A DNA stretch of 64,000 nucleotides from Physcia stellaris (Eukaryota; Ascomycota; Lecanoromycetes; Caliciales; Physciaceae). Location of the stretch: contig JABSSW010000012.1 of the NCBI GenBank assembly GCA_018902385.1, positions 62,001 through 126,000 of the forward strand, written 5' to 3'. Each line of letters opens with the position of its first letter. The stretch's first letter is position 1. The translations under genes and the position numbers were made by a program. The notes beneath the pieces were generated by a model, which ran no database searches, was not told the origin of the DNA, and saw only the letters and a program-made list of their open reading frames with translations. This document shows, piece by piece, positions 23,201-34,700 of this stretch.

Positions 23201-23569
23201 ACAAACAGAAAACAAATTAACAAATTGAAATAAACTTAACGTTGAAAGATTTTTTTTTTTAATTTTTGAATTGTATTTCGCGTATGTAATACGTGTAAAC
23301 GTTGTACGTGTATATGTGTTGTGTATATGTTGCGTGTGAATATTTCGTGCGTGTGTTTCGTGTTTGTGTTTTGTGTATATCGTTTGAATATGTATGTCGT
23401 ATGTGTGTTTCGTGTGTGTATTTTGTATGTTTGTTGCGAATATATGTATCGTGTGTATGTTTCGTGTGTAAATGTGTGAAAATGTGAAAGATGTGAATGA
23501 TTGAAAAAAAATTACAAAAGAATTTCGTTGTTTATATATTGCAAAAAAAATAAAATTTTATTATTGAAT

Positions 23570-24915
23570 TTATTAAATTTATTCGTGCATGAATATTTAT
23601 TTATTCATGCACGATTATTTATTTATTCATGCACGAATATTTATTTATTCATGCACGAATATTTATTTATTCATGCACGAATATTTATTTATTCGTGCGT
23701 GAATTAAATTGATTCGTGTAAAAATTAATTTGTGTTGTTAAAATTATTAAATTTATTCGTGCATGAATATTTATTTATTCATGCACGAATATTTATTTAT
23801 TCATGCACGAATATTTATTTATTCATGCACGAATATTTATTTATTCATGCACGAATATTTATTTATTCATGCACGAATATTTATTTATTCATGCACGAAT
23901 ATTTATTTATTCATGCACGAATATTTATTTATTCATGCATGAATATTTATTTATTCATGCATGAATATTTATTTATTCATGCATGAATATTTATTTATTC
24001 ATGCACGAATATTTATTTATTCACGCACGAATATTTATTTATTCGTGCATCAATATTTATTTAATCGTGCATGAATAAATTTCTATTGTAAATATTATTC
24101 AATTTATTCGTGCATGAATTAAATTATATTCGTGTTCGAATTAAATTATATTCGTGCATGAATGAAATTATATTTGTGCATGAATTAAATTATATTCGTG
24201 CATGAATTAAATAATATTCGTGCATCAAATAAACTTTATTCGTGTATCAATTAAATTATATTCGTGTTTGAATATTTATTTATTCGTGCATGAATATTTA
24301 TTTAATCGTGCATAAATAAATTTCTATTGTAAATGTTATTCAATTTATTCGTGCATGAATTAAAATATATTCGTGCATGTATTAAATTATATTCGTGCAT
24401 GAATTAAATTATATTCGTGCATCAAATAAATTTTATTCGTATATCAATTAAATTATATTCGTGCATGAATATTTATTTATTCGTGCATGAATATTTATTT
24501 ATTCGTGCATGAATATTTATTTAATCGTGCATGAATAAATTTCTATTGTAAATATTATTCAATTTATTCGTGCATGAATTAAATTATATTCGAGTATGAA
24601 TTAAATAATATTCGTGCATCAAATAAATTTTATTCGTGTATCAATTAAATTATATTCGTGTTTGAATATTTATTTATTCGTGCATGAATAAATTTCTATT
24701 GTAAATATTATTCAATTTATTTGTGCATGAATTAAATTATATTCGTGCATGTATTAAATTATATTCGTGCATGAATTAAATTATATTCGTGCATGAATAT
24801 TTATTTATTCGTGCATGAATATTTATTTAATCGTGCATGAATATTTATTTAATCGTGCATGAATAAATTTTTATTGTAAATATTATTTAATTTATTCGTG
24901 CATGAATAAAAATAT
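23570..24915. repeat. 22-bp palindrome-bearing array, copy 2, about 60 units
   Basis: Regular 22-bp units carry ATTCRTGCAYGAAT, a dyad centred on TGCA, separated by ATTTATTT or by TAAATTAT. The segment from about 23760 to 24060 is nearly perfect; later units mix the two spacers with longer AATAAATTTCTATTGTAAAT inserts that themselves recur. Frames reading Y-L-F-I-H-A-R repeatedly are translations of this array. Function is unknown; closely spaced dyads could form hairpins or bind a dimeric protein. Confidence 0.9.
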
Positions 24916-25060
24916 TCATTTATGAATTAAATATATTTTTGAATTAATTTTTTTGTTTATTTAAACAATCATTATTTCATTTTTAAATTTTTGTTGATTC
25001 AAATCATTTATTCAATTACAATTCATCATACAACGAATATATTTATTATTCATCATAAAC

Positions 25061-25405
25061 ATGTCGATTTTTGTACACGAAAACTCTAACGAATACTTTA
25101 CAACAATCGACGATTTCGAAACATATTTTGTTGATTATATTGATTCAATTTCAACTTTTATATTCAATGACGAATTTTTGATTTATTTGCTTAAATCAAA
25201 ACAAAATATCGAGAATTATTTTTGGATAAATATTGTTTATGACGACGAAAACGATGAAAAACGATTGAATAAAATTATAATTCGTGAATATAAACGATTT
25301 AATGTAAGTGATCAATAATTTGTATTAAAAATTATAAAATTCTAATTGTTATAGAAATTTATTCAATTTTCGAACGAACAAGAAAATTATTTTGAGAATT
25401 TGTGA
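25061..25405 (+). CDS. Small unit gene, copy 2 (97 residues, one intron)
   Basis: Exons 25061-25303 and 25355-25405 join between codons through a 51-bp intron with GTAAGT donor and TATAG acceptor. The product starts M-S-I-F-V-H-E-N-S-N-E-Y-F and ends N-Y-F-E-N-L. It is acidic and rich in Phe, Tyr, Ile, Asn and Asp, and contains one Trp (Y-F-W-I-N-I), which is rare in this AT-rich block. No signal peptide, membrane segment or known motif is seen. Both units keep it at the same place between the 22-bp and 183-bp arrays, suggesting it belongs to the unit. I do not recognise it, and expression is not shown. Confidence 0.5.
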
Positions 25406-25579
25406 TCATAAAATTCAATAATTTTTCGAAATACAATGTAAATTTGAAATTCGAATTATATTGATTTAAATTATTAATTTATTTTTAATATACAGTGATA
25501 ACATGTTAATTTTTTTTTATTTACAATTTATATATCAATTTTAATAGCAATTTCAATAACGTTTTTTTTTTCATAAAAT

Positions 25580-27228
25580 TTTCAAATTTTACGTCAATTT
25601 TCAAATCGATTGTACGCAAATAAATTCGATATTCGAATTATTTTTTCGACGAAAATTTCAAAAATTCGTATAAAATTAATCGTTAATGCGATTAATTTCA
25701 ATTTTATCACTTTGTAATTTCATTTTTCACGTAAATTTCATAATTGATTTTAGAATTTCGATACGTGTAATATTTATCGAGAAATGATTTCACGTTCAAT
25801 CATAAGTCGAAACTTCGAGAAATTTACGAGTTCAAAAATTTTAAAAATTCGTAACAAATTAGTCGTCATTTCGATTCGACTCAATCTCATCACTTTTCAT
25901 TTCTATTTTCTACGTAGATTTCAGAACTGGTTTCAAATTTTCGATACGTGTAATATTCATCGAGAAACGGCTTCACTTCCAACCAAATCTCGAAACTTCG
26001 AGAAAATTCGAGTCAAAAAAATTTGAAAAATTCGTAACAAATTAGCCGCTAGCCCGATCCGGCCCAACCTCACCACTTTTCAATTCTATTTTTTACGTCG
26101 ATTTCAAAACTGGTTTTAGATTTTCGATACGTGTAATTTTCATCGAGAAACGACTCCACTTCCAACCAAATCTCGGGACTTCGAGAAAATTCGAGTCAGA
26201 AAAATTTCAAAAATTCGTAACAAATTAGCCGCTAGCCCGATCCGGCCCAACCTCACCACTTTTCAATTCTATTTTTTACGTAGATTTCAGAACTGGTTTT
26301 AGATTTTCGATACGTGTAATTTTCATCGAGAAACGACTCCACTTCCAACCAAATCTCGGGACTTCGAGAAAATTCGAGTCAGAAAAGTTTCAAAAATTCG
26401 TAACAAATTAGCCGCTAGCCCGATCCGGCCCAACCTCACCACTTTTCAATTCCATTTTTTACGTAGATTTCAGAACTGGTTTCAGATTTTCGATACGTGT
26501 AATATTCATCGAGAAACGACTCCACTTCCAACCAAATCTCGGGACTTCGAGAAATTTCGAGTTAACAAGATTTCAAAAATTCGTAACAAATTAGCCGCTA
26601 GCCCGATCCGGCCCAACCCCACCACTTTTCAATTCTATTTTTTACGTAGATTTCAGAACTGGTTTTGAATTTTCGATACGTGTAATATTCATCGAGAAAC
26701 GGCTCCACTTCCAACCAAATCTCGGGACTTCGAGAAATTTCGAGTTAACAAGATTTCAAAAATTCGTAACAAATTAGCCGCTAGCCCGATCCGGCCTAAC
26801 CCCACCACTTTTCAATTCTAATTTTTACGTAGATTTCAGAACTGGTTTTAAATTTTCGATACGTGTAATATTCATTGAGAATCGGCTTCACTTTCAATCA
26901 AATCTCGAAGTTCTCAATTTGAAAAATTCGTAACAATTTAGCCGCTAGCCCGATCCGGCCCAACCCCACCACTTTTCATTTCCATTTTTTACGTAGATTT
27001 CAGAACTGGTTTCAAATTTTTGATACGTGTAATATTCATCGAGAAACGACTCCACTTCCAACCAAATCTCGGGACTTCGAGAAATTTCGAGTGAGCAAAA
27101 TTTCAAAAATTCGTAACAAATTAGCCACTAACCCGATCCGGACAAACTATATGTCTTTTTAACTCCATTTTTTACGTAGATTTCAGAACTGGTTTCAAAA
27201 GTTCGATAAGTGCAATATTCATCGAGAA
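25580..27228. repeat. 183-bp satellite array, copy 2 (8 good units plus degraded left end)
   Basis: Anchors TACGTAGATTTCAGAACTGG occur at 25911, 26094 (variant), 26277, 26460, 26643, 26826, 26990 and 27173. The period is 183 bp, again with one 164-bp unit before 26990. The degraded left end and the short unit match copy 1, so decay and the short unit predate the duplication. One extra unit compared with copy 1 points to unequal exchange. The interval 25406-25580 is AT-rich with no feature. Confidence 0.9.
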
Positions 27229-27343
27229 ACGACTCCACTTCCAACAGATCCTCTAGTGGTTGGAAGTGGAGCTAAGTAACCCTAACCCCACCCACCAAAT
27301 CGGTTGGAAGTGGTGCACCACTTCCGTTAGAGTGGATGTTAGA
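27229..27343. repeat. Unit terminus, copy 2: hairpin, telomere-like motif, 20-bp palindrome
   Basis: Near-identical to 17312-17430: inverted CTCCACTTCCAAC arms, TAACCCTAACCCC at 27277-27289, and the palindrome GGAAGTGGTGCACCACTTCC at 27306-27325. The shared sequence ends at about 27343 and is followed by Helitron-like DNA instead of helicase. Confidence 0.8.
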
Positions 27344-28400
27344 ATGTTTTTCGATTTTTGCGACGTTGACGAAATCATCGTTTTTGAAAAAAAAATTGTA
27401 TGTTTTTGCGAAAATTTCAAACAATGTTTTTTTGTTGTTGTCAACAAGTTTCGAAATATCGTGATCAACATGAATTTTCAGAAATTTCTCTTTTGACGTC
27501 AAATGAATATTTTATTTTTGATCATTAATATGCGTTTTCAAAATTTTTCGTTCAACGAGCAAAATCGTCGAGAAACAATCGAATTTGTTCGCGACGTTCT
27601 CGATATCGATAATGCGATGATCACGAAAAATAATGAAATGATTTCATGAAAACACGATTATCTGTTTTTCAAAAATTCGCAAATTGATCTCATTGATATC
27701 ATATATTCTGATTTTCACGTTCGTATTTTCAGCAATCAATATTTTAACGAACGAACGATTTTGATCGTCGTTAACATCGATGTGTTGCATATCAATAACG
27801 TTTGCATTGACAAATTTCGTAAATCATTGCAATTGAAACACAACGTCAATATTTTCGTCGATTCAAATTTGAAAAAAATTCGACGACGAACGCTTTTATC
27901 GTTATAACGAAATTTCATTTTCTTTTCACATTTTGCGTTTAAAAATCGATATGTCTGTCATGATTTTTCGAAATTTCGAATTTTCTATCAAGTGCAATGA
28001 TATCAAAATTCGAATCACTCGTATAAATCAACATGTTTTCGAGACTGAAATCGTCGACGACAAGAAAAAAAAATTTCAAAATCGTTATTTTTCGCATATC
28101 ATTGCAATTCAAAAATGACGAATTCAACAAAAATCGTCGTGTTATAATGTTTTGTCAATTTATCAAACGTCAATTTTTTATTCGTTTTGCATTCGCGATG
28201 ACAATTAACAAATCGCAAAAACAATTTCTGAAATACGTTGACGTGAATATACAAATTCGCGATTGTTTCACGCATGATCAATTGTACGTCGCATTTTTCA
28301 AAATCACGAAAAAATGAAATTTTCACATCATTGTTTCTGAAATGAACGTGTTGTTCGAGAATTTCGTCAAAAAAATCAAGAACGTGCAATGAAAGAAGAT
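27344..28400 (+). pseudogene. Helitron Pif1-type helicase relic (C-terminal part)
   Basis: The clearest part is in frame 28033-28317: R-F-A-F-A-M-T-I-N-K-S-Q followed by L-K-Y-V-D-V and T-H-D-Q-L-Y-V-A. This corresponds to the Helitron helicase block A-F-A-M-T-I-N-K-S-Q-G-Q...S-H-G-Q-L-Y-V-A-L-S-R. Upstream, about 27660-27820 reads I-I-Y-S-D-F and Y-F-N-E-R-T-I-L...N-I-D-V-L-H-I-N-N, matching the earlier Pif1 motifs. Frame 27933-28118 holds the linking I-T-R-I-N-Q-H-V-F-E-T-E-I. At least three frames are needed and Gly positions are replaced (H-G-Q became H-D-Q), so it is dead. No Rep domain and no Helitron end were found; the 5' part is cut at the unit terminus. Confidence 0.75.
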
Positions 28401-31400
28401 TTTTCTGTTTTAAATTCGACTTTTTGCACTTTTCAAATTTTTCGCAAAATTTTCAGATTGTTTCGTCGTTATCTCATCGTTTTCAATGTTTGTTTTTCAG
28501 TTCATTTCGCGAAAATTCGTATCAACTAGTCAATTTTACGATACGAACTGAATACGAATTTAGTTCGTTTGAAATTTTCTTGAGTTGTTTCGTCGAATCT
28601 CTATAACAAAATTCAAAATTTTTCATTTTGACAAGTTTCGATTTTCGAAATTTATGTTCAAAAAACAATGTTACGAAATTATTTTAATTTTTGAACGTAT
28701 TACGTTTAATCAAATCAAATATACGAGACATGCGCAATCGAAATCAGAAAACAAACATTGAAAATAATTGAAAAACGACGAGACAATCTGATGTTGTTGC
28801 GAAATTGCGAAAATTCGATTATTTGATCGAAATGTTGTTGTGTGAATTATTTTTTCATATGTGAAATACATGTATATGATCGCTAATTTCGACATGTCAT
28901 AAATAATTTGTAATTAACGTGTGATGATTGTCGTCGTCGTCGATAAAATCGAATTTGTTTGAAATTTTGTCATTTTCACGAAGAAAATTTTTCATGTTCA
29001 GCTGATTTGTGCGACATTTTTGTTTAATTGAATTTAAATCGAGATTTTCACATGCATTTTTCGTCTTTGTAAAAAATGCAATTTGAAACAGATATCACGA
29101 TAACGCGCAACAATCGAAATCGATTGTAATTGAAATTTATTTATGATTTGATTCGTACGTTGTAACATTCGAAATAAATAATGATATATTGCAAACAATA
29201 ATGTGTGAACAAAATACATGCGTTAATTGATATTTGAAATTTCGAATTTCGATAAAGAAAAAATTCGACATCGAATTTCAAAATCATGAAAAACGTCTGT
29301 TTGATCAATTTCACATCTCTATGCGCAATCGACGAAAACTCATGAAATTCACGCACATACATGAAAATAATCGTACGATAAAACAAATAAAAAAAATAAT
29401 CATAAAATCGATTGTTGAATAATTAACAACATTGTTCGCGAATTACTCATGTGAAAATTTTCGAGTGTTGCTAAAATTGCAAGTTTAATTCTAAAGTTTT
29501 GCATGAATTTTTTTTGAAAAAATTCACGAACAAACTTGTAATTAAATTAATTTTTAAAAATCAAAAATTTTAATCATTATTTTTCGTTATATACAAATGT
29601 ACGAATAAAAAAAAAATAAAAATTTCAATTGCAAATCATTCGATTTATTGTTTGTTGTTATACAAAAAAAATGCAAATAACATTTTTTCGAATTCGATGT
29701 TTATTTTGTATGTAATCATAATACATATTTTAATTTTATCGAAATTCGATTCGTATTTTTTGTTGATTTGAATTTTGAATATTTTACAATTTAATTTGCA
29801 ACAATTTCAAAATTGTCGATTTTTTTCGCAAAAATTTGACGTTCGTTCATTTATCATTTATCAATTTCAAATTATTGTTTATTTTTTGTTTGTAATCAAT
29901 CAAAAAACGTCGATTAATCAAAATTTGAAAAGTTCGAATTTGAACAATTTTCAACAATTTACGTTCGTGAAATCGGTTTTGTTTGATCGTTTTATTTTTA
30001 TTTTAGTAAAAAAAAACGATTTTTTCGTTATACAAAAAATTCAATTTTTTTTATATTTTGTTGTAATTCATTTTTTTTTTTGCAATCAAAATTTTCATTC
30101 GTATAATTTTAATTTACATTTTCGTTTACGTTTTCGTCGTTTTTTCAATTTTCGTTTTCAAATCGCGTTTGTTGTATTTGTTTCAATTATTTCAATTTTC
30201 GTAATAAATTGTTTAATTATTTGAATTTTCGTCAACGATATTTTTCGAATCGTCGATCGATAAAAAAATATAAAAAAAAAATAATCGTTTCGAAACGAAA
30301 TTTGCAAAAAGAAAAAAATAATGTTACGAACGTGTTTCGAAAACATTGTCGCAAAATTGAAAAAAACACGTGATTAAAATTTGATTTTCGCAAATTTTAC
30401 ACATATTTTTCGATTTTCATTTGTACATTTTTTTTTTTTAATTTTAAAATTTTCGTTTAATGAATATCGATTATCATGCACGATTGTAACAATTATCAAA
30501 AATTTGTTTGTTGAAAAATCAAAATCGTTTAATTTGTCGTAACATTAAAATCGACGTCATTTTTCGCAACGTTTTAATGTTCGTTCATTTCAATTTTGAA
30601 TTATCGTTTATTTTTTGTTCGCAATCAATTAAAAATAATAAAATTAAAATTTGAAAAATTCAAAATCGAAATTTTTTCGACAATATACGTTCGCGAAATC
30701 TATTTGTTTTATTTTTGTTTTGTTAAAAAAATCGAATTTTTTATCGTACAAAAAATCATGCATTTTTTACATTTCGTTGAAATTAAAATTTTCATCAAGA
30801 TTTTTATTTTAATGCGTATTATTGTTATCGTCGTATTTTCGATTTTCATTTATATTTTCGTTGTTTTTTCGATTTTCGTCGTCAATTTTTCACGTTTGTT
30901 GTATCAATTTCGAACATTTCAATTTTCACGATAATTTGATCGATTATTAAAATTTCAATCAACAACATATTTTTTTGTGACGAAATTTGCAAAAAAAAAC
31001 GAATATTGTGACGAACATGTCTCGAAATTTTCAAAATTCAAAATTGAAAAAAACATGTGATTTTTAACTGTACATTTTTTTTTTTTAATGTTAAAATTTT
31101 TTTGCAACGAACATTGATTATCATGTATCGTTATAACAAGATTTTACATTGAACATTTTGAAAAACGAAAAAATATGAATTTTCGTGTCAAAATTATAAA
31201 TCAAAAATTTTCAAAATACATTCGAAATGTTTTTCACGTTCGAATTTTTGTCGAATTCGAAATGAAATAAAAATTAACTTTTTAAATATAAAAACAAATT
31301 TCAACAATCGAAACGAAATAATCATAACAAAACGAAAATTGTTTTGATCGTTTTTTTTCATCGAACACGAATTATCAAAATTTGAATAATTTCGTTGCGA

Positions 31401-31740
31401 AACATTGTCGAAAAATCAATTTCAAATTTCGATTTCATTGATTTTTGTAAAAAAATATTTCGTAAAAAATGATTTTGAATGATTGAATTGCATTGTTTAA
31501 AATTTTATTTATTGATTTGCAAAAAACGATATATATACACGTTGATTTGTTGTTGCAACGTATGCAACAACAATTTGATACATCGCATGTAATGCGTATC
31601 GCATATATCGCATGTGCGAATGTAATTTATTATTGACGAAATCATCAATTTTACGATATAACGATTTGATGTTTCGAGTTTGTATAGTTTGAAAAATAGA
31701 ATGTTATCGTTGTTTCGAATAACATGTTCGTTAAGAAAGC
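28400..31740. other. AT-rich decayed DNA, no gene recognised
   Basis: The stretch is very AT-rich with scattered CG. Short frames occur on both strands (for example 29775-30224) but are Phe/Ile/Asn-rich and without motifs. The only structure I see is the diverged direct repeat listed separately. Composition changes sharply near 31740, where normal GC begins. Confidence 0.6.
29930..31080. repeat. Diverged direct repeat of about 0.7 kb
   Basis: A segment near 29930-30090 (AAAATTTGAAAAGTTCG, ACGTTCGTGAAATC, ACAAAAAATTCAATTTT) resembles one near 30645-30790. A second marker pair, GAACGTGTTTCGAAAA near 30330 and GAACATGTCTCGAAAT near 31010, keeps the same spacing of about 680-715 bp. This suggests an old tandem duplication. 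Confidence 0.45.
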
Positions 31741-34700
31741 TCAATCATATTTAACATCCATTCTCTGTCAAGCGTGGTGTAAATCTCTGATCTTTCTGTC
31801 CCAGAGGCCGCGAAATATCAAATCTCTCGAACAGGCATCTTTTCCAATGGCTACGCTGATATTCAAATGCCTGATCTCGCTTTTTCAAGATTTTTGTTAT
31901 CGCTTCGAGATTCGGAAATCGAATATCAGCGTAGCCTTCGAAAGAAGAACGCTTCTTTGTCATATTTTAAGATGAAGGAGGGCCTGTTTCAACGTTCTGA
32001 GCTTGGCGCAATATCCATGCCTCGATTACTATACCATTCAGACTGTAAGAAGTCCAGAAAATGTGTCAATCGATGAGTAAAAGTCGGAAGATCTTCCAAG
32101 AATTACAGTTAGTCTCAGATTCGCAGGGCGCTACATCGTGCTAGAAACGATTCCGAAAGTCTACTTGCTTTGATGAGTTTTCTTAATTTCTACGGCTATA
32201 GCCAGGAGAACCGGCACAACGTAAGCAGATTGATCACATTGGTTTCACATTCCGTCAAGTACATATTGGAAATTGCTTTTTATTTCCCCAAAAGAAGTCC
32301 TTTTTGATCTACGAAATGATAAATGTAAAGAAAAATGAAATGATTGCAGCTTTCATGTAAAAGAAAACATCAACTTTCACAGCGATTATATCGCCGTTTA
32401 AAAATTTTCTATTTTTAAGTTTGTTTTTCAAACGATTTCGGATTCGCAGCGATCGACATATCGAAAAATCGAAACAAACGAAAAACTTTCGATTTTTGAG
32501 ACATGACGACTGATTCGTCAAAAGATTTGAACAGACGCGCATTCGCTTGTGAAATTTTGACAAATTTTTTTGAATTGCGATGAACGTTGAAGTTGCGGTA
32601 CTTTATGCGAGCGAAAAAAAAATGACGATTTATCAGAATTGCGATATTGTCGTGACGAACTTGATGAAACAATGTGATCTGAACGAGAAACGAAAATTTT
32701 GAAAATTTTAGAGCGAAAAAATCGTCGAAACTGCTTGAAGTGAGAAAAATTCATGTCTGTTTATGAATTTTCAGGCTGCTAGTGTTGAAATGGAAAGATT
32801 TGATTTGATTTGACTAAGAAGGTGAGTACCGGACTCGGAACAGCAGAAGTAGAATATTCTATAGGCGAAAACAGTACCAGACTTGTAGATAAAAGATTTC
32901 TTGTAATTATTCGACGAATGATCTCGAAAGTAATATCAGAAACAGCAAAGTCATAGAAGCAGGGAGAGAACAAAAACCATTGTCGAGAGCATTTCATTGT
33001 GCTCATTGCGAGAACAAAGAGGCTTGAGATGTGGCAGGTCTTCTTTGTTACCATGTGCCCGCCAACAATAACACTTCCTTTCATGTCCTGTCTCCTCTTA
33101 GTTTATAACAATGGCCTCTCAAGCGCTGAAGAGAACTTCGCTATCATTCCTGCCTCGTCAATACACTGATCGACGAAGAGTCTTCTGCGATTTATGGATC
33201 AGTGGGCGTTTCTATGGAATCGTCAAATTTTGGTTTTTCGTTGGTTGCCCTAATATTGTTCGACTCTACAGTCTAACATCCTTTGAACCGTCTGATGCAT
33301 ATGAATTTAATTGACTTGAGAGACACAACTTTCCCCGCAAAATGAGATGAAAAGCAGTGGATCTTTAAATCAATCAACAACGTCACGTATGGCCCGTATT
33401 CAGCAAGACATTTCTCCATAGATAAGAATGAGTGTGTCATATCAGCTACGTACATCTCCTTCACCCCACATTCGGAAGCGCCAAAGAACAGACTCAAAAA
33501 TTCTGATTTTATTTTAAGCGCTTGCGATTGCGTCTCGTTCATTGCAAAAAAAAAAATCTTGTATCAATAAAAAGTCGTCAAACATTGCACAAACATGATT
33601 CAACATTTTTATTTTTCATTCTCAACAACAACAGAGACGCTATTCTTTTCATTCGAAAAATCATCGTTTTCATCTTTCGTGTCTCATTTTAGTTTTTGAT
33701 GCAGATGCATACATTATTTGATCATTAGTCAATTTTCATCTGCAAAAAAAAGAAGAGTGAAAACAAAGAAAAAAAGATGAAATGATTTAAATTACGTACA
33801 TTTGTCACTTGCAGTATTTTTCGATGCGTTCGTCTTTTAAGAATTTGCATTAAATATACGTCAACTCGTCTTTCAATGAATGAAGAAATGAAAAGAAAAA
33901 TAAAAAGAAAAAAAGTGAAAAAGAAAAAATGCTCGTACATGATCGTTGCAGATTTGATCGTTGAGACATTCGAATTCACGTTTGCTCAAGATAATTTCGA
34001 CTTGAACGATTTCAACATTTTCGATTGCGAGCACTGAGTTTGCGATGACTGCAATGAAAAAAACGAAAAAAAAAAGAAAACGAATTTGAAGAATTGCATG
34101 ATTGATGATTTGGTTGGTTGTTTTGGGAATTGGTAATTGACTGTGGGGTTTGGTTTTGAATTTGGTTTCTAGACTTGGTGATTGTTGATGGAATGAATGT
34201 TTTGAAGCAGGAGAGATGGCCCCTTTTATAGACCTTTGGAGCTTTTCTCGATCTCGATCTCGGATCCTAGAGCGGCTGCTAACTTCGATCTACTGTCGTG
34301 ACTTTGGCGATGATGAGGTTGTTGAGGGTCTGACCACACGATGATCCAGCAAAGTTTGCCTTTTCATTGCCGACGATCTGCAATGGAAGGGTACGAGAGG
34401 GCTCGTATGTCAATCATGGTACTTATCGGGCTGGTGGCATTGTTTTGAAATACTCACTTTACATCATATGTCTTATGATCTGACCAATCCTTGACTTCTA
34501 TGAAAGGTTGTTCTTTGCCGCATAGCTGATTTTTCTTGACATTGAAAGTCAATAATTCATGATCTGACAAGCGATGCTACTTTTTTTTTATCAAGATTCT
34601 TTTTCGGATTATTTCAGATATTGTCTTGATCGAAAGTCAGATTTACTCAAGCTCAAACAAATAAGTGTCACTTCAGGGCATGAGATAGCCAGGATAAGTC

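Larger units (their letters stand above)
17431..27343. other. Tandem subtelomere-like unit, copy 2
   Basis: This is the second copy of the unit, with the same order as copy 1 and no 2.5-kb insertion, but a longer 22-bp array and one extra 183-bp repeat. Its left edge cuts the helicase gene inside its acidic tail. Its right edge is the same palindromic terminus as copy 1. Helicase, small gene and arrays are highly similar to copy 1, so the duplication is recent relative to the decay of the satellite. Confidence 0.85.

Noticed and set aside
23501-23986. Frames reading Y-L-F-I-H-A-R repeatedly
   Set aside because: Translation of the 22-bp palindrome array, with no coding signal beyond the repeat.
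33273-33542. Minus-strand 89-residue frame with protein-like composition
   Set aside because: No domain, no upstream or downstream exon and no similarity I recognise; not enough to call a gene.
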